NCBI GenBank assembly: GCA_031841125.1
Contig: CM063113.1
Coordinates: 45,352,197 to 45,416,196 of the forward strand
Reading direction: 5' to 3'
From: Acanthococcus lagerstroemiae
Lineage: Eukaryota > Arthropoda > Insecta > Hemiptera > Eriococcidae
Length of the DNA stretch: 64,000 bases
Under the pieces are notes generated by a model, which was not told the origin of the DNA, did no database searches, and saw nothing but the letters and a program-made list of their open reading frames with translations. Shown piece after piece: positions 34,301 to 43,729 of the stretch; within the stretch, counting starts at the first letter, position 1; the number at the start of each line of letters is the position of its first letter. The position numbers and the translations under genes are program-made.

Positions 34301-34495
34301 CATTTCTTACGCATTTGATGGAATTTTATGCTTTATTCTTTGAAACTGTGTCGAAATCAACAATTTTACATACTGTTGCGCGTGCGAGAAATCGCATTTT
34401 TCATGCGCCTGTTACAAAATATCTATTGTTACACTCGCCCAAAAACCGACTAGCTCTCTGAAGATGTTCATTAATAATGCGCGCCCCTCCTTCCC

Positions 34496-34712
34496 AGGAG
34501 GCTTGGTGGAGCGCTTGACGATGCATGCATGTCAGATTGGCTTCCCAGACACCGCACCCTTGGCCTCGGAAACTACCCTTTCGAGTATCACATTGGTGAC
34601 CAGAGGAACGTCTTGAGGCTGGCCGAGGCCTCCATTTCGCGTCTCCTTTCTTCGAATTCGCGCTGTCCTGCCAGGGCCTTTATGGGGCACCCTATTAACC
34701 GAGACTATAGGT
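34496..34712 (+). repeat. dispersed repeat B, copy
   Basis: The sequence shares GACGATGCATGCATG, GGCCTCGGAAACTACCCTTT, CGAGTATCACATTGG and CGCTGTCCTGCCAGGGCC with the copies at 23417 and 41071. It is followed at 34742-34855 by the inverted partner of 24135-24246. Confidence 0.75.
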
Positions 34713-34741
34713 GTCTTGTAGCAAATGGTCCCAAGGGTGAA

Positions 34742-34855
34742 CCTTTTGTAACGACTTATTCGAATAATGTTACGGACTGTCCCCGAATATTCATATTCTT
34801 GGTTTCATCATTTTGTTCACATTTTCGAAAACTTTGATATCGAATAATTCGATAG
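34742..34855. repeat. dispersed repeat, inverted partner of 24135-24246
   Basis: Read as reverse complement, this segment gives CTATCGAATTATTCGATATC, GTGAACAAAATGATGAAACC and AATATTCGGGGAC in the same order as 24135-24246. Confidence 0.75.
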
Positions 34856-35668
34856 CATTATGAAGGTACCTTGTTTAGGTTACATGAGTTCAGTTGTGTG
34901 ATCTGAAAGGTCACTATTAGAAGCTAAACAGTATTTGTTAAGGGTCTTATACATACTAATACGTATTAAGGAATAAAATTTTCTATCACTCAAATTCATC
35001 TTTCATTTTCCCTTTCTTCCAATGTAGGAAGACTCCCTAAATTTTCAGGGACCTCTTCGCCAATTCGCACAGCAACTGCTGTACTTGATCATGGGGGTTT
35101 GCGCGATTATCGACCAGGTATCAACAGAGTCCGCGAGTAAGTGCGAGTTTCAACAAGAACTGTACTGTGCCTGAGGTCCGTCTCGGTAAGGGTGAAGTGA
35201 TTAATCGGTGTAAGGTGCCGGGTTACGAAAGTACGTCTACTCAGTGTGCGGGAATTTCCTATTGAACCGGCGGCGCAAGTCATACTTTACTCACCAATCT
35301 ATTTGTTATGTCCATAGATCTATAAATACGATTTTGAAATGCTAATGAAGGTTGAGGTAGAACTTGAAACGTGTACCATAAATCAACAAGTTTGTACATC
35401 GGAAAATTGTAAACAAGTGTATCGAACATACTCACCGGAAATGAAAAGCTTGGAGCCCAGGCGGAAGAGACCAGCGAGTTTTTATGCTCATTCTCGAGGC
35501 TTATTTCATTACCACGTTCTAAAAGCGCTTTTTATTGCCTTCATTTCTGTATAGATGGCAAACGGGTGTAAATGAAATAGCTAATTAATCCGCTAATATT
35601 TCATACGACCAGTGCTAACCGCATTAATGAGGAAAGGTTGCGAATTGTGAAAGTAGTTCTGTACTGAG
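34856..35668. other. no gene recognised
   Basis: Mixed-composition spacer. A 71-codon plus frame (35339-35554) begins MLMKVEVELETCTINQQVCT. It has three cysteines in its first 30 residues but no recognised family. Confidence 0.35.
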
Positions 35669-35936
35669 ATCTCGTGCGAAAGATTAGGGGAGGGTTAAAG
35701 GCGACAATAACGTTCAGTTCAAAGGGAGAGGGGAGAGGAGTTAGAATCTGCCAATCAGTACAATATTTTGCGGTGAACAACAGTAGTCAGGAAATCTCAT
35801 TAATCTCGTGCGAAAGATTAGGGGAGGGTTAAAGGCGACAATAACGTTCAGTTCAAAGGGAGAGGGGAGAGGAGTTAGAATCTGCCAATCAGTACAATAT
35901 TTTGCGGTGAACAACAGTAGTCAGGAAATCTCATTA
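35669..35936. repeat. identical 134-bp tandem duplication
   Basis: The segment beginning CTCGTGCGAAAGATTAGGGG at 35671 recurs at 35805 without a visible difference through to GTCAGGAAATCTCATTA. Both copies contain GGCGACAATAACGTTCAGTT and CAATCAGTACAATATTTTGC. Perfect identity implies a very recent event or an assembly duplication. Confidence 0.9.
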
Positions 35937-36820
35937 CAGGCGAAATTAATATAAAAGGCGAAAGTATAAAGAATTTTTGGTGATCAACTGCAACTTATGG
36001 AAAATAGTTTGAAGTGGTCTCCCGAGCCACCAATCACGAATCCCACCCTCTATCCTCTTGCAATTTTTTAGGAGGGAGGGGTAACACTTTCTTCTCCAAT
36101 TGATTTCATCCAAAAATTTGAGATCTATTGCAGCTATGACTAAAGCTCCAAATTAAAGTTGTTCTACAACAGATTCTTTTTAAGAACGACCATACCTGTT
36201 TATTTTTGTACCTCCCATAGCCTCTTTAATAAGAGAATTACGAGCTACGATTTCCAAGATGGTCCTTTAACACATGTCTTACGGGAGAAAACTTAAATTT
36301 TTCGCTAGACGAAATAAGACACGGCGCGTAACAAAGGGTCGTCATAAGTGAAGCGAACATCGGTGCGGGAGCTGCGAAGAGGCCCGGGACGAAATCTTCT
36401 AAAGTATTGGAAAGAAAATATTAAAACTTACGATGATTCATGAAAAATACCGTCAAAATTTTCTTTCTTCACAAAGTACTTCATGGACTACTTGTCAGGT
36501 TTCCTTAATGGTCGGCGGACTATAAGCTAGGAAGTAGGCATCACCAACTTTGTTATTTTCTAACAGTCTGACCTCCCACCTTCCCACTCACAGTAATGAA
36601 AAGAAACAAGCGGGCAACTTAGCCTCGGTGACTTTCTGAGATTGGAGGCTCTTTTCCTTGCCTTGTTCGGCACATTCCTGCCGGTGGCAAGTGCAGGTAT
36701 TAAATTCATCTACTCTGAGTGTTTCCAATCTCGGAGGCACGGCTGCTTAGACATGGTCAGCGGGATCAGCGCAGATGTATGTTGGTTAATCGTTATAATT
36801 CACTTACACATTTCTTCAAA
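35937..36820. other. no gene recognised
   Basis: Spacer without supported features. A 62-codon plus frame at 36642-36830 lacks motifs and starts with a non-ATG codon. Confidence 0.4.
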
Positions 36821-36821
36821 C

Positions 36822-37067
36822 AGGGTGTAGTGACCTCTTTTTTAATTTTACTTTCAACCCGAGCCCAGGAATCCGCCCTTTCGAGCGTTACTTCAGAGAC
36901 GTCGTGGAGGCTGTTAGGGCTGTCTTAGCCCTCTTCTCATCTTGCCGAAAAACCTACCTGGGTCGAAATGTAGCGAGTTGCTACGTGGGCTCGAACCTGG
37001 GACCTCCGGATTCCGAGTCCAGCGCGCTATCCACTCGGCCAACCAGACCCCTAGGGTGTAGTGACCT
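36822..37067 (-). repeat. tRNA-derived SINE, copy 3 (most complete), with target-site duplication
   Basis: The element occupies about 36837-37052 on the minus strand between perfect 15-bp repeats AGGGTGTAGTGACCT at 36822-36836 and 37053-37067. The minus-strand head reads GGTCTGGTTGGCCGAGTGG, an A box. The anticodon-arm-like CTGGACTCGGAATCCGG has a 7-base loop. CCCAGGTTCGAGCCC is a good B box. The tRNA-like part is followed by a unique body with GAGGGCTAAGACAGCCCTAA and GTCTCTGAAGTAACGCTCGA, and an A/T-rich tail. The apparent protein frames over it are not genes. Confidence 0.92.
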
Positions 37068-38042
37068 AATCTGCGGACCGTTATTTTAAGTAGACAAGCT
37101 TTACCTGCTACGATGTTTAGTGCTTCTGCTACTCGCTGTACCCCGTTGCAGATACTCGGGGATCTAAAGAGCACCTTTCAGGGTCTTTCCCCACTGGACA
37201 GTCGGAAACCAGTAATATGCTGTATTACGCCGGCGAAGCAAGTGTTCTTGAACATAGCTCATGACTTTGAAAAGGAAAGATGGGGCACAGAATCGTCTAA
37301 TGACACTGCTTATGCCAAATACAAAGCACAGTTATGTTCAATTATTCTTCAGTGCACTTGACCGGCTCATTCTTCATGCCTATTTTTTTCCAAAACCGCA
37401 CGAATGGTAAGGAAGAAACTCAAACTGGAAAACTATCATCCACATGCGCGCACCGCATACACACATTTGTGTACTCAGATCTTACAGTCAACATTTCTTC
37501 CTATTCGAGAACAAAAGGTTATCACGCTGTTCTGAATAGCATGCGCCAAAAATTTCCTCGCGGATACCGGATTCAAATTTAGTTCAAAAACCATGCACAT
37601 GGCTCGAATTTAAAAAGCCTTCCATAACTTTTCCTGCATAACAAAGTAGTTCCTATTTCCTACGTATAATAATTGTGTTTGAAAGTTTCTCGTATCTCGA
37701 TGGTACAAATTTCTTTTTTTTCCTCTTCTCGCAATTGATAGCATTGGTGCAAGGCCGCCATATTTCATTCTCGACTCGTATACTGAACTTGGTATATAAG
37801 AAAGTTTTAATTCTGTTTTTCGCTTTGAAAAACATGAGAACATCTTCTCGCTCCAGTCGTTGTCGCGTTTAGAGGTGGTGACTGAATTTAACTGGGATCG
37901 TTTTCGATAATTCCAAATTGGATGTAACAGTCTGAATGGCCAATGAATGTTAAACAGTACGAAAAATTGGTGGCTGTTTTGATGTGTACGAATATGCGAG
38001 TTCATGCCTCAACTAAGCTAACAGCTTGCCACAGCGGAAGAA
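37068..38042. other. no gene recognised
   Basis: A 131-codon minus frame at 37610-38005 starts MNSHIRTHQNSHQFF and lies just beyond the AATAAA of the candidate unit below. I see no motif in it. Plus frames at 37113-37582 are also unrecognised. Confidence 0.3.
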
Positions 38043-38048
38043 TTTATT
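38043..38048 (-). terminator. AATAAA polyadenylation signal of the 38-kb candidate unit
   Basis: AATAAA on the minus strand lies about 48 nt after the TGA at 38098-38096 and is followed by a GT-containing stretch (GCTGTGGCAAGCTGTTAG). This is a plausible cleavage and polyadenylation context. Confidence 0.4.
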
Positions 38049-38095
38049 TGAGCGTGAACTAACAGCGCTGTTCCACTGCAAGATTTCATTTGGGC

Positions 38096-38431
38096 TCAAA
38101 GTGGAAATGAGAGAGAACTTCTTCTCAGCTTACTGATCGTAATCTTGTTGTGAGTTACCACTCCTCCCCAACGAACCCAAGTTATTCCCTCTAAAAAGTT
38201 ATTACACTGCGGGGCTACCTCGTTATCGTCGATTTCAAGTTCTTCCATCAGATTCAAAAGGCCCGGTGTGGAGCTACAAAGAGGGTCAACATCACTGAAG
38301 ATAGCATACATCCATACGAATGCACCGAAAGCAAAAGACCTTCCAGCATAAAGATTTTTAAGTTCAGCTTCTTCAATTCGATGCTGTAAGAACTTCCAGC
38401 AGACTAACCTTAGCAGTGGCGACGGAGACCC
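38096..38431 (-). CDS. unrecognised open frame, part 2 of candidate unit
   Basis: The frame is open for 111 codons on the minus strand from 38431 to TGA 38098-38096. The sequence looks protein-like: a hydrophobic stretch GRSFAFGAFVWMYAIFS, an acidic stretch LMEELEIDDNEVAPQC, then NFLEGITWVRWGG and a basic end. Its first ATG is at 38311. The 58-codon frame just upstream (38586-38410) overlaps its opening by about 20 nt in another phase, so one frameshift or a small intron could join them. A TAG just before TCTGCTGGAAG (about 38405) could be an acceptor. I do not recognise the family. It could be a host gene, a decayed transposon ORF or chance. Confidence 0.3.
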   Translation of the reverse strand, partial: GSPSPLLRLVCWKFLQHRIEEAELKNLYAGRSFAFGAFVWMYAIFSDVDPLCSSTPGLLNLMEELEIDDNEVAPQCNNFLEGITWVRWGGVVTHNKITISKLRRSSLSFPL

Positions 38432-38586
38432 TTAACTAACCGGTCGAAAAGTTTTGCATTTCTGATCTTCCGATAATCGCTTCTTGAGAGACTCGACTCG
38501 AGTTTCCAGCGCATGAGAGCGGCATACTTGAGTGCTCTCCCTAAACTACGTATGTGCATATTGATAGCAACCCCGTGACGGGTCAT
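38410..38586 (-). CDS. unrecognised basic open frame, part 1 of candidate unit
   Basis: From ATG 38586 to TAA 38412-38410 the frame gives 58 residues, starting MTRHGVAINMHIRSLGRALK. It is rich in Arg and Lys and ends LVKGLRRHC. The open region extends a little further upstream, but only through a GTG at 38622. It lies about 65-75 nt downstream of a TATA-like TATATAAAAAT on the same strand and runs directly into the next frame. No known domain is visible. A role cannot be given. Confidence 0.28.
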   Translation of the reverse strand: MTRHGVAINMHIRSLGRALKYAALMRWKLESSLSRSDYRKIRNAKLFDRLVKGLRRHC

Positions 38587-38650
38587 ATTTTTATCGTGCG
38601 ATAGGCACCTTTGGACTCCCACAGTCGTTGATCGCTGCTCCGGCTACCGT

Positions 38651-38661
38651 ATTTTTATATA
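38651..38661 (-). promoter_or_regulatory. TATA-box-like element of the 38-kb candidate unit
   Basis: TATATAAAAAT on the minus strand is followed 30 nt later by GATCAACGACTG, which could hold an initiator. The first ATG of the unit follows at 38586. The distances fit a core promoter, but AT-rich DNA yields such matches by chance. Confidence 0.3.
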
Positions 38662-39335
38662 AATGAAAACCCATGCCATGCCATGGCACATATTAATGTA
38701 CTTGGTCGTTTCGGTCAGTAATTATAATTTTTCAAGACATGCATGTTTCATTAATATAGTTAATAATAGTTTACCGCTTCCGTCGGATAGCGTGCGTGAT
38801 TTGATTCCGTCGTATAGTGGTTCTTATATTCTTCTTTTTCTCTCTTTCCTCTCCTCGGTCTTCGCTCTTTTTTCTTCCCCTCCTTATCTTCTTATTTATA
38901 TCTTTTTATTCGCAACGGCCGCCCGCACCTTCTCTACCCCGGCAAGTGCACATTATATATATGTATAAGTAAGTTCGTTAAATCGCTATTAAAATTAAAA
39001 ACTCATTTGTTCCGGTATTGCCGAAGCACATCACATCATATCACCTTGCATCACCTCACCTTACATCAGCTACTGCCGATTCGATACAGCCACTTAGGCT
39101 CGCGTCGGAGCAGCGCAATTTTTCCGCGGCCACATATTCGTGCTGCGCTTCGCCTGCTGTATCAAAAGGTCACATCAGCATGCGATTCTCCTAGACGGAC
39201 CAATATGTGTATCCCAGACAGCCGTGCGCATCCTCTTGGTGTATCAGTGATGTCTTCGTACATCAATAGAGAGGCTACTACAAAGCGCCATGTCATTGTT
39301 CCTGGCTGTAAGTGCGACAGGCTGTGGAAACATCT
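38662..39335. other. no gene recognised
   Basis: The CT-rich stretch at 38825-38900 and the 39030-39075 run CATCACATCATATCACCTTG and neighbours (a CATCA-type simple repeat) are visible. A 165-codon plus frame (39007-39504) covers the simple repeat and the tandem-repeat family that follows, so it is probably not a gene. Confidence 0.4.
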
Positions 39336-39700
39336 GACTGGTGTGTACAAACCTATTTACGCCCAGAATTTGTTGAACATTAACGTGCAATTCATGTGTG
39401 CTGACAGATACATCGGTGTCGCAGATGATTGTACCCATATTTTCGATGTACCTCTGAGTTCATCTGTAGGTACATCAGTACCCAGCGACTCAAGTATCAT
39501 GTGAAGCGACTTGTCACAAGTTATACACTTTCGATGAGCTTTGAAAAATATGATTGTATGTACAAAACAAACTGCACAGCACACTTGTTAAACACTGTCA
39601 TGCAGTTCGTGTGCAGATGGATTCTTGCAGACAGTCGTGTGTCGTGCTATACCATGTCTGTATTACTCAGAACTTCTATCTTTCTACTTTTACTCTCCTA
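39336..39700 (+). repeat. old tandem repeat family, left part
   Basis: Two diverged units (about 39340-39495 and 39555-39690) share the order GTACAAA, TTGTTAAACA(C/T)T, TGCA(A/G)TTC(A/G)TGTG, GCAGA...GT(G/C)GCAGA and a final GTAC or ACTTCT block. The second matches units at 43730-44910 (GCAGATGGTCGTGCATCGTA...CTCTGTGTA...GACTTCTGTTCATTGATACC), beyond the giant palindrome. Confidence 0.55.
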
Positions 39701-40190
39701 TCCCTCTTTTTACTCGCAAAGCTGAAGAAAATTTCTAATGTTGAGGTACCAAACAATAGAAAAATCGTGGTAGTATTGGTCTCCAGTGTTCAGCATTTAT
39801 GTATGGATGCTTATGCGCATATGTATGGACGCTTATACGTATGCATATGGGTGCTTTTAGGTATGAATGTACATAGATGTGTATAGGCACGGATGTGTAT
39901 GCTTACATATGCAGGACGGCTTTTTCGCCTCTTTTTCATATATAAAGCGACGTTTTCACCTCATATACGGAGGCGAAAACGAAAAATCGGAGGTGAAAAC
40001 GTAAGGCACTGTATCTCGATAATTTAGGCTTCTACCGGCTAGGCAATCCCCTGGGAAAATTTTTGGCTGGAGGCGAAAAAACCCACATACATCAGACATA
40101 TACATTTTAGTGCATGGTACCTCTCACCAGACAGCGCTAGTGTCACTTGTAAATCATATAATGAGGCTTTTTCACCTTCAAACATAACTG
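39701..40190. other. no gene; short GGCGAAAACG repeats
   Basis: CATATATAAAGCGACGTTTTCACCTC and GGAGGCGAAAACG, GGAGGTGAAAACG at about 39935-39995 form a small imperfect inverted repeat. GGAGGCGAAAAAAC recurs at about 40070. TATGTATGGACGCTTAT-type repeats lie at 39800-39890. No gene supported. Confidence 0.4.
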
Positions 40191-41070
40191 ATGGACCTAG
40201 AAACTCGCCATACAAAATTTGAGCTCAATCTGAGGTCATCAACCTGTGCCGCTTTGATCTTGAAGTTACGTTTAATACTGAGATTTTTCAAAAAAAAAAA
40301 CTGCGAATATCTCAGAACATATCAACTTGAGGACCTAAATGCATATAATATAAAATATTCCTTGTTAAATTTCCTATAAAAAAGATTTCATACAACATTT
40401 CTCTAAAATGCATATTTACCGACGTAATCTCAATAATGTGCGAAAGTTTCAAGGAACGTGGATTTTATTTTTTCTTTCATAATCGATCTTCACTCGCTAA
40501 ATCGTAGTTATCAAAAATAATATTCATTTTAGGACCAAACTGTAAATGGCATAAAATGTTCCTCGTTAAATTTTTTGTAAAAAAGGTTCTATACCACTTT
40601 TCTTTAGAAAACATATTTATCGAGATAATCGCAAAAATGACTGGAGTTTTCGAAAAACATGGGTTCTTTTTATTAGTTACAGCTGAGACATGTACGAGTA
40701 TTAATGTCGGGTAACACACACTACAACATAAATTCAGTCTCTGTCTACTAGGGCAAGCGCCCCAGTTTGCCCCCTCCCCCAGCTGGCTACGCTCATGACA
40801 GTCTTATGGGTACCCTACTGTAGAATAGACCTCGGATTATGTGTATATATCAACAATAGTTAACAATTTGCCCATGTCACGTGTTCTCAGAATTCAGGGT
40901 CATTTCCTATGGGCAAATCGCTGTTTCCTATTGTTGATTGTAGATAATCTCAAGTCTACCATACCAAGTCTTCAACGGAATCTTAGAATGCTCAAGACTC
41001 AATGAAAACAATTTGTTAACCTCAGATCGCAAAGTTTGGTTTTCTTCAATCTTTGAACTGGGAATGAGTT

Positions 41071-41373
41071 TTGGTGTGGTGGGACATATGGCGATACACG
41101 CATGCCAAAGTGACCTCTAAGACACCGCATCCCCGGCCTCGGAAACTACCCTTTCGAGTATCGCATCAGTGGCTGGAGGGACGCTTTGAGGCCGGCCCAA
41201 GCCCCCTTTTCGCCTTGCCGCTTCCGGTGTGCGCGTCCTGCAAGGACCACCATGAGGTTCCCTACTGACCAAGGTTCGCACTCCCCGAGCACTAGCCTGG
41301 AAATTTTAGATCCCCACAGCCGGACGCGCTTCCTCTTCACTCACCCCTTACCTCCTCGTCTTGGAGCATGTGG
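41071..41373 (+). repeat. dispersed repeat B, copy inside the left arm of the palindrome
   Basis: The sequence aligns with 23417-23725 through GGCGATACACGCATGCC, CCTCGGAAACTACCCTTTCG, AGTATCGCATCAGTGGC, GCTTTGAGGCCGGCCC, CGCTTCCGGTGTGCGC and CTTCCTCTTCACTCACCCC. It is part of a 640-bp block (40987-41627) absent from the opposite arm, so it is a later insertion. The remainder of that block (41374-41627) is GC-richer and unrecognised. Confidence 0.8.
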
Positions 41374-42524
41374 CAACGCAGACAGATAGTAACAGCGGAG
41401 GAGCCCTACCGGGGGTATTTCGAAGCCGGTCGCTCACTTTCGCAGTAGTGCAGTCGACCTTCGTAGAGACAGCGCTAGCGCCCAACAATATTTGGAGTGG
41501 AATGCCGGAGAACCGCTACGCGTGATGGCAGTATTAAGCAATGATCAGACCGCCTTAGGGCGGATTATAGGAAGACGCCAACCTTCCCGGTCAATGGCTC
41601 GTGGATAGCTATACTTAACGTTTCAGTTTTAGACTCTTCCGCATATTTTTCATCACTAGGGTCAGACCAACAGTCCTACCTATTGCAAATACAACCTTTT
41701 AACCATCGCAAACACTTCTGCACATGTTTTTCTTCATCTCATCGTTAAAGGGACGAAGACGGACACATGTAGAAATGTTTGCGATGGTTAAAAGGTTGTA
41801 TTTGCAAGAGGTAGGACTGTTGGTCTGACCCTAGTGATAAAAAATTTGCGGAAGAGCCTAAAATTAAACTAAGATTCCGTTGAAGATCTGGTATGGTGGA
41901 CTTGAGATGATCTACCATCAACAATAGGAAACAGCGATTTGCCCGTAGGAAATGACCCTGAATTCTGAGAACACGTGACTGTTCCTCAACAGCACAACGT
42001 TATATCTTGGGCAAATTGTTGGCTATTGTTGATATACACACATAATCCGAGGTCTATTCTATAGTAGGGTACTCAACAGACTGGCATGGGCGTAGTCAGG
42101 TGGGGGAGGGGACAAACTGGGGCGCTTGCCCCTGTAGACAGAGACTGAATTTATATTATAGTATGCTTCACCCGACATTAATAGATATCTCAGCCGTAAA
42201 ATAAAAAGAACCTATGTTTTTCGAAAATTCCACTCATTTTTGCGATTATTTCGATAAATATGTTTTCTAAAGAAAAGTTGTATAGAACCTTTTTTACAGA
42301 AAATTTAACGAGGAACATTTTATGTCATTTACATTTTGGTCCTAAAGTGAACATTTTTTTTAGATAATTACGATTTAGCCAGTGAAGATCGATTATGAAA
42401 GAAAAAATAAAATCTACGTTCCTCAAAACTTTCACACATTATTGCGATTATCTCGGTAAATATGCGTTTTAGAGGAATGTCGTATGGAATTTTTTTAATA
42501 GGAAATTTAACCAGGAATATTTTA

Positions 42525-43514
42525 TACTTGTCCAAAACGTAACCTGTACAAAAAGGAAATCTGTCTAAAAAGGAAAATAATGATTCTCCCTGCAGCTTTT
42601 ATGGGACTTCTGTGTTAAATTTTTTCCCCAAGACGGAATCTGTCTAACGCGGAAACGGACAAGAAAAATATACCTAAAAAGGAAAAACCCAAATCTATCT
42701 CTTGATTTTTGATAAAAAGTCTCTTTATCAAGTGATATTCAGTCTCGATTGTTACGTTAGTTTGACTTGTTTCGTGCGTGCATAATGTCTTCTAAAATGG
42801 CCAAAAGAAAAAACACGTTAACTTTAAATGAAAGAGTAAAAATTATAGAATTATACGAGGAAAAAAAAATCACCGCTACAGAATCAATTGTTCGGTTTAA
42901 ATGCGGAAAAACGCAAATTTATTCGACTTTAAAAAATAAAGAAAAAATTATGAGCGAATGGCTCACAGACAATGGCAATCGTCGCAGGAAACTCAAAACT
43001 ACAGGTACAGTTTTTTTTTTCTAAATTTACTCACGATTCACATTAGAACTTTGGAATTGAAAATTTATTTGTAATGACAGGCAATGAAAAAATTAACGAA
43101 ACGGTTTGGGAATGGTTCGTTCCCACTCGAGCTAAGAATGTACCGATCTCAGGACCCATATTACAAGCCCAAGCATTAGAAGTTGCTAAATCCCTCGGTA
43201 TCACAACTTTTAAAGCTTGTTCAGGCTGGTTGGAAAGTTTCAAATCGCAATATGCCATTGTCTGGAACCAGGTTTGTGGAGAGGCGAAGGACACAGACCA
43301 GACTGTCGTATCAGACTGGAAAGAAAAACTTCTGTATGGTATGTAATGTAGGCATGCATATTACTACACAAGAAGGAATTTTCCTTCTTATGCAAGATTT
43401 TTTTTTCAAACGGAATTTTCCGTTCTAGACAAGTTTCGGACAAGACGGAAACTTCTCCAAAACGGAAAATTTTGCTTCTCCCATGCGTTTCCGTTTTGGA
43501 CAGGTTTTACTGTA
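42525..43514 (+). mobile_element. 986-bp Tigger/pogo-like element with TA duplication
   Basis: The element spans 42527-43512, flanked by TA at 42525-42526 and 43513-43514. The right end, read inward, is CAGTAAAACCTGTCCAAAAC, typical of Tigger/pogo. The left end starts at CTTGTCCAAAACG, so it has lost about nine terminal bases. Internal copies of TGTCCAAAACGGAAA-like motifs lie near both ends. The uninterrupted left arm of the giant palindrome gives the empty site, ATTTTATATTATATGCATTT when inverted, confirming the borders. It encodes a truncated transposase (next entry). Confidence 0.9.
42785..43346 (+). pseudogene. Tigger-like transposase, DNA-binding half only
   Basis: Tigger transposases bind element ends with a CENP-B-type double helix-turn-helix and cut with a DDE domain. 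Exon 1 (ATG 42785 to 43004) reads KRKNTLTLNERVKIIELYEE and FKCGKTQIYSTLKNKEKIM, a pipsqueak/CENP-B N-type HTH. A probable 76-nt intron follows (GTACAG at 43005 to GACAG at 43080), and its removal keeps the frame. Exon 2 reads INETVWEWFVPTRAKNVPIS, GPILQAQALEVAKSLGI, GWLESFKSQYAIVWNQVCGE, the second CENP-B HTH. The frame stops at TAA 43344-43346 after WKEKLLYGM, exactly where the DDE domain should begin. Total about 161 residues against roughly 450-550 usual. Non-autonomous. Confidence 0.88.
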
Positions 43515-43729
43515 TATGCATTTTGGTCCTCAAGTTGATATGTTCCGAGATATTCGCAGTTTTTTTTTGTAAAATCTCAGTATTACAGGTAACTTCAAGA
43601 TGAAAGCGGCACAGGTTAATGACCTCAGATTGAGCTCAAATTTTGTATGGCGAGTTTCTAGGTCCATTGGAACAAATTTCAGTGCGACCCTAATCAATTG
43701 GCGAAAACTTGTAGAATAAGGGACACCCT

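Larger units (their letters stand above)
40191..43667. mobile_element. giant palindrome (foldback-like), arms about 910 bp, with two nested insertions
   Basis: The outer ends are ATGGACCTAGAAACTCGCC at 40191 and its inverse GGCGAGTTTCTAGGTCCAT ending at 43667. The left arm runs 40191-40986 and resumes at about 41628-41740. The right arm runs about 41765-42526 and resumes at 43513-43667. Matching blocks include GTGCCGCTTTGATCTTGAAG, CAGTCTCTGTCTAC, CCTCGGATTATGTGT, GACCCTGAATTCTGAGAACA (right arm strand) and CAGACCAACAGTCCTACCT. The centre near 41740-41765 has almost no spacer. The left arm is broken at 40987-41627 by sequence carrying repeat B, and the right arm at 42527-43512 by a Tigger element. 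No coding capacity of its own is seen. Confidence 0.88.

Noticed and set aside
36914..37174. 86-codon minus frame over SINE copy 3
   Set aside because: It is a translation of the tRNA-derived SINE head, a common source of false proteins.
39007..39504. 165-codon plus frame
   Set aside because: It covers a CATCA simple repeat and an old tandem repeat family also found at 43.7-44.9 kb, where the frame is not kept.
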